A stretch of DNA of 64,000 bases from Hyaloperonospora brassicae. Taxonomy: Eukaryota > Oomycota > Peronosporomycetes > Peronosporales > Peronosporaceae. Positions 34,478 through 46,198 of the stretch are shown here, piece after piece. How positions within the stretch are numbered: the first letter of the stretch is position 1; every line of letters starts with the position of its first letter. The notes beneath the pieces were generated by a model. It saw only the letters and a list, made by a program, of their open reading frames with translations, was not told where the DNA came from and did no database searches. Where the stretch lies: positions 124,001 through 188,000 of the forward strand of contig CANTFL010001488.1 in NCBI GenBank assembly GCA_947650285.1, written 5' to 3'. Both the position numbers and the translations under genes were made by a program.

Positions 34478-35160
34478 ATAAAATGGGGTGTCACCGCGAA
34501 TCCGATCATTTGCGGTGTTGATCGCTTATGTCAATTGTTCGACATATACATCCCAATCTCTATGGTTCTCGTCCGACACATACATCTTGATCGCTCAAGT
34601 GAACGTCTGTACCATGCGCTCTGATGTGCCGTTTGCTTGTGGCTTATAAACCATAGTAGCTTGTTGTTTCTGGCCCGCGATCCGATTAAACGCCCGAAAT
34701 AAATCAGAAAGAAATCCTGGCTCGCGATCGTGACGAATAGCTTCACTTGCGCCAAACCTTCTGAATACACATTCTTAGTAATTTTCCGCGATTGTTTGTG
34801 CGGTCCGAGATGCAATCGCCTTCGCAACCACATATCCAGAGAACAGGTCGACCCAGATTAACAACACTGTGTTTCCTTTTAACGATCGCGGCAAAGAAGA
34901 AATTTAATTCATCGCTATAAATTTGAAAAGGGTACGTCGCTTGTACGTTTCCCGGCGAGCCACTACGATCACAGGGGCGGCCTTTAACCGTCTCGCAATC
35001 CACACACTTTCCCACATACCGTTGCACACTTCGATACAAACCTCTCCAGTTAAAGTTCGCCCTGATCCTCTGATAAGTTCGGCCTATACCCTGGTAACCG
35101 CCCTCCAGACTGGTATGATAATGATGTAAAATTCCTGCTGCAATAGCTCCGAAATAACTT
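34478..35160 (-). pseudogene. Element 2 integrase zinc-binding and core region
   Basis: Segment at 34743-35039 has VQRYVGKCVDCETVKGRP, the C-x2-C half of the integrase HHCC zinc finger, followed by FQIYSDELNFFFA, where a core integrase would have its first catalytic aspartate region. Frames shift repeatedly down to 34,500. Decayed beyond function. Confidence 0.65.
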
Positions 35161-35900
35161 AACGGCTCAGCTCTACTCGATCTTCTGACTTTGTAGCTGA
35201 TCTGGGACAGAAGAGCAACAACTCGTCCTGATCGACCTCATATTCCGGCGCAATCAAGGCACATGATTTTGCATCCGCTGATGCAATCGTAGATGCGTCT
35301 CCAGTCAAATAGATCTTTAAGGTAAATATCCAACTCTCTTCATCCTGCGCTTGTTTGATCCGTTCGATTTGTACTTGTTGTACAATCTCCTCTTGAACAA
35401 TTTGTGGCGAATGACGTCGTCGTGCGGCAGCACGTGTAATCGCAGCTACTCGCACCCTTTGATTCGTCTTGCGGTGTAGCAGTGGATCATCTAGCCGATT
35501 CAGAGTCACTGGACCTTGGCGATCTTGGTCATCCATCACTATCCCAACTTTCTCTTTCCGCAGAGCTTCACTTGCCAATCGATCTGCGCTTGCGTTCCAA
35601 TCGCGTTTCACATGTAAGAAATCTTATTTGGGCCAGGATCGGAGTTTCTCCACCGCTTTATGTCTGAGCAGTTGTATACCTGGCGCCTTGCAATCGATCT
35701 CTCCACGCATTTGCCTGATCGCTAAATTTGAATCCTCACATATGATGACCCGTCCCTTGGTCTGATAACTCAATAAATTAAAACATAGAAGTAGTCCTCT
35801 ATACTCTGCTTCGTTGACCATTAGATCAGAGACGAACTAAGATGTGACAGCCACAACCTTCCAACCTGGCAATCTCCATAAGATCGCGCTGCATGCTTAC
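35159..35900 (-). pseudogene. Element 2 second (archaeal-type) RNase H and linker
   Basis: Two stretches (35624-35821 and 35159-35611) together show the RNase H landmarks: NEAEYRGLL (catalytic Glu helix), ICEDSNLAIRQMRGE (catalytic Asp), and DWNASADRLASEAL (last catalytic Asp). The linker to integrase follows. This domain degrades RNA in RNA-DNA hybrids. The split between stretches is a frame break near 35,615. Confidence 0.7.
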
Positions 35901-36084
35901 ACTTTCCCCTCACTCTATCAGACCCATTAAAACTAACCACCCAGAGATTTTTTTCTCTTCGAACGTTGGTGGAGGCATACTGATCGTTTGTCGTGGTTGT
36001 TGGTTTGGCGCAATTGCGATAAACATTTTATCCACTTCCTGTCGAGGAGTTATACTCGCTGCAAGAGTACCCATTATCTCATTT

Positions 36085-36440
36085 TCACCCTTTTAGCATC
36101 GACGGATCTCCAGTATCCAGTTTGATAAACAGTGCAGCCCATCGTTCTAATCTCCCATTGTGACCGAAAGATTGGGGAAACCAGGCTAAGGTTGAATAAC
36201 GCGTCAGCACGGTGATCTCACGAGACACCAGCATGGTATAGCATACATCTAGCATCCTTAGCAATGCCAGCACCTCCTTCTCCACCATGCCATATTTCCC
36301 TTCGTTGGGCTTCAGTGTACGACTTGAAAAAGTGACCGGCCAATACACTTCCTCATGTTTCTGCAGCAATGCCGCCGACACAGCCCACTTGCTAGCGCAC
36401 ACCACAATCACTGGCGGTCGATCTGGGTCAAAGTGTTATA
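36085..36440 (-). pseudogene. Element 2 first RNase H, degenerate active site
   Basis: Typical Gypsy RNase H sequence (VTFSSRTLKPNEGKYGMVEKEVLALL), but the first catalytic motif reads VVCASKWAVSAALLQ where most Gypsy elements have an aspartate before AS. The inverted fragment at 26,040 reads VVYASQW, so both copies lack the Asp. The domain may act as a structural connection. Confidence 0.7.
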
Positions 36441-36527
36441 AAATGGGTGTAGTCGCTAGCTTCTGTTTCACGAAAGTGAACGAAATTGTTGCTTTCTACC
36501 AGCGACTCCTGCCTTCCGGATCCTGAT

Positions 36528-36895
36528 CGACCCCCGCAATTGAGTGCGATTACCGATCGACCCCAGCAAATGGGTGTGATTCCTGATCGCCCCCAGCGAT
36601 AAGGTGTAATACCGCCCCCGAGCAATTTGATGCAATTCCTGATCATCCCCAGGGATTGGGTGCTATTCCTGGTCGAATTCAGCAATTGAGTGCGATATTT
36701 GATCGCCTCCACCAATTGAGTGCGATTCCTGATCGCCCCCAGCAATCGAGTGCGATTACTGATCGGCCTCAGCAATTGTGTGTGGTTCCTGATCGACCTC
36801 AGCGATTGGGTGTGAGTCCTGATCGACCCTAGAAATTAGGCGCGATTCCTGATCGCCCCCAGCAATTGGATGCAATTTCTGATCGCTTTTACGGG
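36528..36895. repeat. 30-bp minisatellite inside element 2 pol
   Basis: About 12 tandem, imperfect 30-bp units of the form CCTGATCGxCCCCAGCAATTG plus GTGCGATT. In the RT frame the unit encodes a 10-residue repeat of the type DQESHPIAEV. It lies between the RT thumb and the first RNase H. Confidence 0.9.
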
Positions 36896-36899
36896 CAGT

Positions 36900-38094
36900 A
36901 TGACACAGCCGAGTTCGCCCCGCAACCCCCACTGTCCTTGGGTCGTCATACGCTCGACGGATCTCATGGAAATCGGCTTCTCGTAATTCGTACAGTACTG
37001 AGGCGTACACGGAAAAGTCTTCGATGAATCGACTGTAATAGTTGAGGCTCCCCAGAAACGATTGCATTGAATGTAAGGAGCGAGGAAACAGTATTTTAAA
37101 CAGTGATCCTAGATCCTTTGGGTTTGCTTTAAACCCAACCAAAGACATTTGATGACCCAGGTAGTCTACCTTGCGTCGTCCCCAAAAGCTCTTAGCCAGA
37201 CTGATCGATAAATTCCATTGATTACACACGTTCAACAATCGTTCCACTTTGTGGTAGAGAGATTCCCACGATGGGGCCGGAATCAGTATATCGTCGATGT
37301 ATGATCTTCGACCTAGGACCGACGTCTTCATGTCAGAATCCGGTTCCCCGTCGATAAACACGTCAATAAGATCTGGTGATCCCGAAGTGATCGTTGTTGG
37401 ACGTGTACCAATTTTCAAATATCCATATAACGCATTGTCGATCAGTCGTTGGTAAATCTGCGGTGCAATCTTCAATCCAAACGGCATCCTTAGCCATTTA
37501 AATAGACCTGCTGGTGTAATAAACGCCGACATTTCTCTGGCTCGCTCCGTCATTTCAACCACCCAAAAACCACTTGTCATGTATAAGGAACAGTACCACA
37601 TGGCTTTATCCATATCCTGCAGCAAGTCGCTGATCAAAGGCATGGGGGTAAACCATCAATCTCGTCAGCTGATTCACTCGTCTATAGTCGATGCATAATC
37701 GAATTTTTTCTCCATTCTTCTTTATGATCACCACGATCGGTGATGCCCACGGAGAAGTGGACGGGCGAATCATCTGCACCGTCCATAGTCCCTTGATCAG
37801 ATCAGCCAGCTTCTCGCGAAATTTAGGAGCGACCGGTTGCACCCTCTGTGCGATCGGGTTAGCGCCTCCGACATCAAAATCACAGACCGCTTCACGAGCC
37901 GCAGGGGGTAGGGCATTACCTTTGCCGATTAGCAGATGTAGATTCGCCCATATTAGTTGTCGCAACTTCTCTCGATCACTCGACAGTGGCTCTCCTAGTT
38001 CACCCACTTGAATGTCTTCGAAAGGTATCTCGGCCGTCGGTGTAACAACTTCCGGTAGGATCGCCATGTGCTGATTGACATCCTCAGCATACAT
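36900..38094 (-). pseudogene. Element 2 reverse transcriptase (one-base frameshift)
   Basis: Two overlapping stretches (37606-38094 and 36756-37643) make up a whole Ty3/Gypsy RT: IRLCIDYRRVN, MPLISDLLQDMDKAMW, FKWLRMPFGLKIAPQIYQ, the catalytic YIDD complementary to 37,290-37,301, VDYLGHQMS, and QSFLGSLNYYSRFI. They are joined through a frame change near 37,640, where an extra C follows TAC (element 1 reads YPMPLI without a break). This is the best preserved domain of element 2. Confidence 0.85.
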
Positions 38095-39800
38095 TTCTCC
38101 ACTTTCATTACGATACGTCGACGCGGAAGGTGGTTCTGCCTCCGTCCTTTCTTACCGATCACTCCGATGTCGTTCACTTCCACCAGTCGATCGGACTTTT
38201 CCTGTAAATCACAATCTCTGATTGCACTCCCGTCTGTCTGACAGCCGGAATTTCCTTGCAGCAAATCGTTGACATCTCGCCCGATACCTTTTGCGTCGAC
38301 TATCTTCACTCCAGAGCTTGACTCATCATGCCGGTCTTGCGACTGATCGCCCTTCGTACACCCTGGGATCGTAGGGATCGACGAAGATGCCTTTATTGGC
38401 AGATGTGCATCTTTCTCGTGCTGTACCTGCCGCTCTTCTTCGTCCCTCGTGGTCAATTCAGACTGATTTGTGGACTGTTTTTGTCCGTCACCATCCATGG
38501 TGGGAATCGCGTCTGGCTGATAGATGGATATTCTTTGCCTCCGATCACTTTCCTCGCAAAATGGTCCTTCCTGCCACCGTCGGCGTCGCCACTCTGCTTG
38601 ACTCTTTTGGCATGGTTTGCACCTGCTCGTTGTCTAGAATCTTGCCAATTGTACGACTTGTCACTAATACCATCGCCGATCGTGGGTCATTGCTTTCACT
38701 CTTGTCTATGTAGTGCATCAAATCCTCGTCGATCACGTTTTGATCAGGTTGTAACTTGTCAGCACTGCAGTCGTTCGCCTCTTTTTCTGTCTTTACTTCT
38801 TGGCGTTTTAAAATCTTTCTCGGCTTAGGAAATGATCGCTGATTCACCAATGGCCCTTCATACGTTGCGGGTGAGACTTCATCTCGATCAGTTATAGCCT
38901 CGGACGCTAATGTCTGCCACTTGTTATAACGTTGTGACCCCACAGACACGTACCCCTGCGATCGGGGTATCGTGTCCGCTACCATCCACAGATCTAATGG
39001 AGTTCCTCAACGTAAAATCACCTCGCGATCACATAGGTTTGTGAGCTGTAGATAGTTGATCCTACCAGGTTCTGTAGACACAGCTGGTACCCACTACACG
39101 TCTCGTCTTACCCACAATTTAGCTCTTGGCGGCGCGATACTTATTCTCACTTCTGTTGGTTTTCCGGCCGGTATCACCACGTGTTAATCATTCAGGTTGA
39201 CCGCTTGGATCGTCGATCTATAAAGTGTCTTACGCCCCGCTAGACCAATGCGGACTTCATCGGGTAGACATAGCGTTCTGTCCGCTAGATTTAAGCGAAT
39301 CTCCGCCGAAACAACGAAATCCATACCCAGTATAGCCTCTTGACCGACTTAATCACCGACCCATACGTCGAAATAATACACTGGTGAGCCGTACAATGTA
39401 ATCTTGATCTTCGTGCGCCCAATTGTCATGTATTCGTTTCCCCTATGCCGCCACATTCGTGAGTCTGGCTTTCGTCGATCATGCACCCTACCTTACGAGC
39501 TAAGGTGGTGTCAATGATTGACACTTCAGCACCGGAATCAAACAGCATAGTGGCCTTATATTTATTGATCTTGCCAACCGCTTTAGTCTGCTCATGTCAT
39601 TTTCCAGGGGTGTGGTATTTCCAATATCCACGTGATTCCCCTGGTGCAAGATTGAGCTCCATCTTCACGACTGATCCTGTGTATTTATCAATTCGTTGCA
39701 CACTAGAAACCGCCGGGACACAAGTTGAATCAATACGTGTATTAGCGATCGGCTCGGCCTGATCGTTAACTTCTTGATCCTTCACTTGTTTCTCAGCTAA
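37995..39800 (-). pseudogene. Element 2 protease and pre-RT linker
   Basis: The protease DSG is complementary to 39,531-39,539 within MLFDSGAEVSIID. Remaining protease sequence is split by stops (around 39,350 and 39,180). Stretches at 38545-38985 and 37995-38498 are acidic linkers leading into RT and correspond to the element 1 linker that carries the 63-bp duplication. Confidence 0.65.
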
Positions 39801-42224
39801 TGCATATAAGCAGAGCCTAGAACGCTCGGCTCGTACCAGATTCCATCCTGGCGAGCGTCCTAGATTAAATCTTCTCCGCCTCGGAAGGAAACATTCCTGC
39901 GTGCTTGGTAGACAATTCCCACTTGCGCATCATATTATAAAACCTTTACAAAGGGCACTTGCCACTCTCATGCACTTTCCACAAGCTCCACACGCGTAAA
40001 AACACTTGTCCGATGGGTGTCCTTTACGACCACACTTCTGGCAAGTCTATCGCTTCCAGCAACCACGAACATTATGCTTGATCGATCCACAGTGGTCGCA
40101 CGGTTTTGATCGTTCTCCGTGATCGCGTAACTCCTCCCGATAAGGTTCCCCATGCGGCATACGATGATCTTGGTTTGGTTGCACTCGAGTGGGGACGGTA
40201 GTTGCACAATCTCTGCGCCGGCCTACGTCCTCTTCCGATCCGCTTGGATCTGACTCCGAACTGCTGCTCTCGCTTTCCACCCTGTTCGCTCGTACGTCTC
40301 GGGTTGATTTCGACGGCACCTGATCAGCAGTAACTTTTGATCGTTGATGTAACTTTCCCGCTTCATCCCATCGACGCCTTCGTGTACCGTCTTTCAATAC
40401 GCTGATACGCACTCAACATCTTTTCCATGTCATCGGCGTCCGACAATCGCAGTAGAGTCGATTGCTTCGCTAATTCGCGATCGTCCAGCGTAAAAATAAA
40501 ATGTTCCACATGTTCACGCCGCGTAGCGTGTCTTCCTTCTCGAATCGCGACATTGGCTCGGATCGCTGGTCCATTCAATCGGTGTAAATACTCCAGAGGG
40601 TTTTATCCGGTCGTTTACGTGCGTGGTAATACTGTCTGGCATTTGACACGCCGTACCCTCCATATTGAACCATGAAACTTTCCAGCAAATCTTTCCACGT
40701 GCGACGAGTGGTGCGACGAGTGGTGCGACGAGTGGAGCGACTCATTTGACTGTGTCAATTCCGTGCCGGTCCCGTCAGTATATCACCGAACACCAGACAT
40801 TTATCTTCATCTGGTATTTGGTCCCTTAGGAACGCCGACTTGCCTTGTTGATCCAGCTTCAGGCGCGATCTTCGTCTCGGTCTCTGCCATTGAATTTCTA
40901 TAGCTCGCCGATCACCGAGAAACGGATACGATGAGAAAAAGGCACTTGATTTGTTGAAACTTTTGCAGGCGTCGTTGATGACCGCCTCGGGTCTTCCCGC
41001 TCCGATTCGTACGGGGCATGTTCTCTGTGATCGCCAAAGTCTGATTGAACTTGACGCGATCCAACCGACTCCATCTCCATATCCGGAAAATATGTCTCTA
41101 GCGCTCTTGGCATCTTGATCGCTTAACTCGGGTAGATCGCTTGACAGGCTTGACTCCGCTGCCTCTGTTCGAATCGCTCCATTGCGTTGTCGGTGTAGGA
41201 CAGCAGATGTTCTTGTGAGGCCACTGCATCATCTTCGGAGGCGCGTATAGCTGCCGATCGCGGCTGTGCCTTGATTCCTTTGGCGCGATCATGCAGATGA
41301 AAGGAACCACTGGGACCTAATGACATTCTTTGAATGCCGATAGAGGTGTCTTATTCGATCTCGAATTCCGCTGAGGCATATTGCGACGATCTAGTGTGGT
41401 ATTACTCCGTCATGTTGGCGGTCGGTAATCGCTTGATCTTCAATCTTGGCTTTGCCTGTGAGAGGGATCAGCTTCTCGTACAGCGATTGACATGCGCAGG
41501 TAATTTGATCTTGAGCAAAATTCAACAACCTTCTCACATCGATCATCTCTACCACGAATCCAGCTTCATGCAAAAGTCTCATGGTTCCATAGATTACTTC
41601 CAGCATGTTCGATGCACTTGCCGGAGTCGATACCGGACCTTAAATCTCATCGATCAGCTTTGGCTTCAGTACTTGGAGTACTGGGTCGCTTGATAGTAGA
41701 TTCTTGAGCATCTTCCACTCGTACATCTTGGCCAGTTCTTCATATTGCCAACCTTATATCTTGATCTCGTCTTCAACGAACTTGAACGGCTTCGGGATCT
41801 TGTTCTCAACTTGTTAACGTTAATCAGGCTCGGCCGTTGTTTCTTTCACCCTCAACGTCCTCGATCGATCTTTTCTGGAGATCGCGGGTGTGGCTTTGGG
41901 AAGCTCTTGCCCGAAATTTACCCGATGGGCTTTCACCCTGCGAATCATGCTTTGTTGCACGATCCGCGGTGGTCCCCGAAAGGCCCTCAGGAGGGAGTCG
42001 AGGTTTTTTTCTAAATCGAGCGATCGATTTTCCTCTTTTATTTTCTTGTCATTAGAGCCCCTCCCAGAACTCTGATGAACTGAGAATCTTTCAGACTCAC
42101 GCGTCTGTGGCGATTCCTTGGCCTTCGACGCTTCCACCCCAGGTTCATATTTTATCTTCACAACTTCTCTCAGGGACTCACGGTGAAATCCCGAGTCACC
42201 AAAAGATCCAAGCACGCGCACCAT
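39800..42224 (-). pseudogene. Element 2 gag
   Basis: The start is the ATG complementary to 42,222-42,224; the first stretch (41820-42224) gives a charged N-terminus. Capsid-like helices follow at 41391-41606. At 40047-40412 a serine/acid-rich linker is followed by a canonical CCHC knuckle, CDHCGSIKHNVRGC (C-x2-C-x4-H-x4-C). Frameshifts separate the parts. A direct triplicate GGTGCGACGAGT lies at about 40,703-40,735. Confidence 0.7.
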
Positions 42225-42227
42225 TGT

Positions 42228-43392
42228 GGTGGAGTGGTGATCGCTCTTTTGAGGAGTCGATCCTAACTTTCCACTGGCTCCCGGACGACCGACTAACGGA
42301 AGGGGTACACCGATTTCGTGTTCTTGATTGCCTTTCTCACCTTGTGTACCCGTCGGTGGGGCGGGTTGTACTCTTCCAGGTGGACTCGTGTCAATCGAAA
42401 ACTTGACCGTGTTTGCGATGGGGTCGAGGTTCGATCACGGTGTGGAAATCTTCACACCACGATAGGGGTTGGTGTGATCACGTCGAATTTGTCACGCGAT
42501 AACTTTTATGCTTGTGGGGTGCTCGATATGAGTCACCCTGATCTGTAACAGATCGCCTTGCCCAAATGTAGACCTTGATTCGCGAGCCTTCTGACCACTT
42601 GAGCCGCCTCGCGATCTTGGGTCCTCAACCACAAAGGGTTTCATGCGTCCAGTCGCAGTTGGGGTGTTGTTTGTGAGATCTTGATCCCTGACCAAAACTT
42701 TCCAGGGATATCACTTGATTATAGTATGTAGACCTTTCCTTGACGTCAGGTGGCCAATGATCCACCCGGAGGAGAAGTCGACACGTGTACTTTGAAGCAA
42801 ATTGAACTCTGTTTAATGTTAACCAATCAAACCCAACAGCTCTTTTGCCTATCCCCATGTCTTGGACATCGTTTGCCACATTTCTCTCTCTCTAGACGGT
42901 AGCGATCTTGTACTTGCGTGGCCAACACCTGATATGCTCGTCTGATCGCGATCACATACCTGATCAATGATCCTGATCGCGATCGCTTCCTGATCTCGAT
43001 CGCTTCCTGATCTCGATCGCTTCCTGATCGCGATCGCCTTGCTGATCGCGGATCACATGGTGTGCTCCACACCAACTTGATCGCGATCACTTACCTGATC
43101 ACTGATCACGATCTCGATTACTAATCACGATCTCGATCGCCATCTTGATCGCGATTGCCTTGCTGATCGCAGTTCCCTTCTTGATCGACTGATCGACAAC
43201 GTTACCTTCCGCCTCATACCTTGATCCAAAATTTGCAGGTCCCAACTTGCCCGATCTGATATCCATTTTAGTATGACTGTTTAATGGACGCGATCTGACC
43301 AGATGTGGGACCGTGCAGGCAACCGTAAAGTGGCTCGGACATAACGGGAATGCGATCAGTTCCTCTAAAGCGAATTTCCATAGTCGCTTTAC
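42228..43392 (-). mobile_element. LTR/5'-leader block of element 2
   Basis: Near-identical to 29,376-30,630; includes the GCGTCCAGTCGCAGTTGGGG motif and a GATC-rich stretch (42,936-43,195). It ends in a 26-nt imperfect hairpin at 43,366-43,391. Sequence to the right of 43,392 is unrelated to that right of 30,630, so this is the element boundary. Confidence 0.65.
43366..43391. repeat. Hairpin at the outer end of element 2
   Basis: TAAAGCGAAT / AGTCGCTTTA arms with a TTCCAT loop; one mismatch in the 10-bp stem. Counterpart of 30,604-30,629. Confidence 0.75.
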
Positions 43393-44711
43393 CACACATG
43401 CCGACCATTTTTCTAAGCTTTGTTGGCGGATTAAATGTTCTATCAACAAACTATCGGGAGTTACTGACTATTACCTTATAATGTAGTATTAAAGGTAAAT
43501 TTCGGACAAAATAGTATTCGCTTCAACGTTTACTACTATCAACGTCATATAACGCGTAACGGGCCACTGATTTTGTAATAACGCAGTACAATCAAACTTC
43601 ACTGACGAAAGAGTGGCCAAATATTTTGTAAGCCTTCGTGTACACTGACACGTGCCGACAAAAAGTTAGGATCCTAAACAAACGTACGTAGTCGAAGAAT
43701 AAAGGACTTTATACAGGAAGTGCAGGGTCTCATAAAGCAATCTCTCTTTTTTCTTACTTGACTTCGTCAAACTACATATGCGTACTATGTTGAATTGTTT
43801 CACCACCTATTGCGCGCGTCTGGATCGATTGCTCGTCGTGCTCGTTAATTTAGTGATCTATAACAATCCGTAAGATGAAGTGTGACGAAAATATACATGA
43901 CGGCCATATTCGTCCAACGCTTCCTCAAAACAAAGAAAATATTGGAGAACGTGATCGATTTAGATAAAATCCTCATTGACACACATGTTTGGTTGCAATT
44001 GATATGCAACGGCTCACCGCGTTCCAACAGAGACTTCTGACATAGTGGTGGATTGAGGAAAGACCTAACAAGCATGTTTTCGCATACGTGAAGTAAAATT
44101 ATGATGGCAAGCGATCACGTCGCCCATCCATAAGCGTCGCCAAGATTGTATGTAGTCTGACGCTATTTATTCGAGCCAGTAGACGACGCTACACACTTAT
44201 GCACAAGCCACGGATCGCAGATTCCATATATGAGTCGAGAAAACGAGCATGTACAAAATACTCGAGATCGCAATGTATCCAGAAGCTCATCGTAGTGTCT
44301 CGACAGGTTGCGCTGGACAACAATCTAGCGATTGCCATATCAAAGAAGAGTCAAGCGAGAAGGACAACACATTCACCTTGCAGCTGCAGCGCACCTTATA
44401 GCAAAACGAAACCAATACAATCCACGACTGTCAATGGTGGCGAGTTTGCCAACAGCACGTTCCAGCTGCAAGCAACAACGTTTTGAGTGTACAAATTCGT
44501 ACGGTCGTCTTTTTGTCGGTCTCTGTCAAAAGGTGTAAATCGTTTATCCAAATAGCGCGTGCACTTGCTATGGTATAACACACACAAGACCTGACCCAAT
44601 CGTCGAGATCCTCAATGCAAGCCGAGCTATGTCCGCTTAAGTACGACAGCCACCTGACGTGTCCTGAAATGATCGCTCCATGTCTGATCGCCCGCGCGGC
44701 TCGAGTCGATC
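43393..44711. other. Gene-free border between repeats and gene-dense DNA
   Basis: About 1.3 kb, more AT-rich than either flank. Short open frames (for example 44199-44486 plus strand and 43845-44075 minus strand) have no recognisable motif, no conserved partner and no clear splice structure. The last few hundred bases should hold the promoter of the downstream aspartylglucosaminidase gene, but no specific element was identified. Confidence 0.5.
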
Positions 44712-45987
44712 ATGCACCTGTGGCTTCGGCGCGGGATCTGTAGTGGCGCTGCAGTGCTCGCGGGCGCTGTGGTACTTCTGCACTCTGCACGTGACGCACG
44801 GCCTCAGCCACAAGACGTCGTGGTCAATACGTGGCCCTTCGTGAACGCCACTCGCGCGGGGTTCGCGGCGCTGCAGCGGTCCGGCAGTCGCTCTCCCGCT
44901 CTGGACGCCATCACATGGGGCTGCAATCGCTGCGAAGTGGACCAGTGCGACTTCACGGTCGGCTTCGGAGGCAGTCCCGACTCGGATGGAGAGACGACGC
45001 TGGACGCCATGATCCTGGACGGCTCGACGATGGAGATGGGGGCCGTCGCGCAGCTGCGGCGCGTGAAGCCTGCGATCCGCGTGGCCCGCGCTGTGATGGA
45101 GCACTCGTCGCACAGCATTTTGGCTGGCGACGGCGCGCTGGCGTTTGCGAAAATGATGGGGTTCAACGAGACGGCACTCAGTACGCCGCGCTCGCAGGAG
45201 CTGTTCAAGCGGTGGCAGGACAGCCACTGCCAGCCCAACTACTTTCGCAACGTGCATGGACAAAACACGTCGTGTCCGCCGTATAAGCCATTTCGGGTGG
45301 CGCCACACGCAGTGTATTCGGCAGAGCTGCAAGACGAGTCGCTGTTGTTACTGACCGACAGGCAAAATCACTTTGGCGTGCAAAAGCTGATCTCGACAGC
45401 GAACCACGACACGATTGGAATGGTGGCCCTAGCGAGCAGTGGGCACATGGCTGCGGGCACGAGTTCCAATGGAGCATCGCACAAAATCGCTGGGTGAGGT
45501 TCGTTTCGTTGCAGTGGTCGTGGTTGTGGTGGCACAGTCTGACAGTCACAGTTTTGCTGTCCACTAGACGTGTCGGTGATGCCGCAGTGCCAGGTGCCGG
45601 GGCTTACGTTGACTCGTCGATTGGTGGAGCTGCTGCTACTGGAGATGGCGACGTGATGATGCGGTTCCTCCCTTCGTTCGTTGCGGTACAAGAAATGAAG
45701 AGGGGTGTGCATGTACGTCATGGCTGTCTCTCGTTTTGTAACATGCTGTGCAAAATCATAACACTTCGTGGTGTGCGACCGGTTGCTAGCCGCAAACAGC
45801 TTGCGAGTACGCCTTGCGCCAAATCGCTGCAGTGTACCCGCACTTTTTGGGAGGCATGGTGTGCTTGAATCGATTCGGAGAATACGGCGGAGCTGGCCAC
45901 GGGTGGGACTTTGCATACGCTGTGCAGACAAGCTCGATGTCGGAGCCTCAAGTGATACATGCAACGCCACTGACGCCCGTGTCGTGA
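44712..45987 (+). CDS. AGA: N4-(beta-N-acetylglucosaminyl)-L-asparaginase (aspartylglucosaminidase)
   Basis: Lysosomal or secreted Ntn-hydrolase that cleaves the GlcNAc-Asn link left from N-glycoprotein breakdown. Three exons inferred: 44712-45493, 45568-45712, 45790-45987, with GT-AG introns of 74 and 77 bp; the spliced protein is 374 residues (about 346 in mammals). Residues 1-30 form a signal peptide with a hydrophobic core. The autocatalytic cleavage site NHDTIGM puts the nucleophile at Thr234. The substrate loop GTSSNG follows at about 250, and GRVGD spans intron 1; then PGAGAYVD and [14 protein letters not shown]. Intron 2 splits the helix before PQTAC. The ATG at 44712 is the first in frame before the signal sequence. 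It converges with the phosphatase gene, 211 bp away. Identity is secure; exon ends are by eye. Confidence 0.92.
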
Positions 45988-46198
45988 AGCAGTGCTCAAT
46001 GCGGCAGCAACACATGCTCCGATGCCGAGGTAGTGTGAAGGATTCATCGATTAAACTCCTCATAGGATATCTAATAGCTAATGTCGTTGTCCCTTTTTCC
46101 GATGTAAAGAGAGTGCGAAACGCCTTACATGGCCGCAAGCCGCCAGTCCAGCGCATCAACGCACGCGGGACGTCGACCGTCGTAGTTTGGCAGTCACT

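Larger units (their letters stand above)
33400..43392 (-). mobile_element. Element 2: near full-length but dead Ty3/Gypsy retrotransposon
   Basis: Read on the minus strand from 43,392: LTR/leader, gag with CCHC knuckle, aspartic protease, reverse transcriptase, first RNase H, second RNase H, zinc-binding and core integrase, chromodomain-like tail. Protease-RT-RH-integrase is the Ty3/Gypsy order. All parts carry frameshifts or stops. The left end is not defined because no 3' LTR is found. An extra RNase H after the normal one is known from plant Tat and some oomycete Gypsy lineages. Confidence 0.8.

Noticed and set aside
36428..36775. 115-codon frame with an NRTQLLGAIR repeat as a separate gene
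   Set aside because: It is another frame of the 30-bp minisatellite inside pol.
43393..44711. Secreted effector gene near the repeat border
   Set aside because: No open frame with a signal peptide plus RXLR or similar motif was found.
44637..46159. Minus-strand frames of 231 and 263 codons over the aspartylglucosaminidase gene
   Set aside because: Antisense to exons with a complete catalytic pattern; basic, low-complexity translations with no family features.
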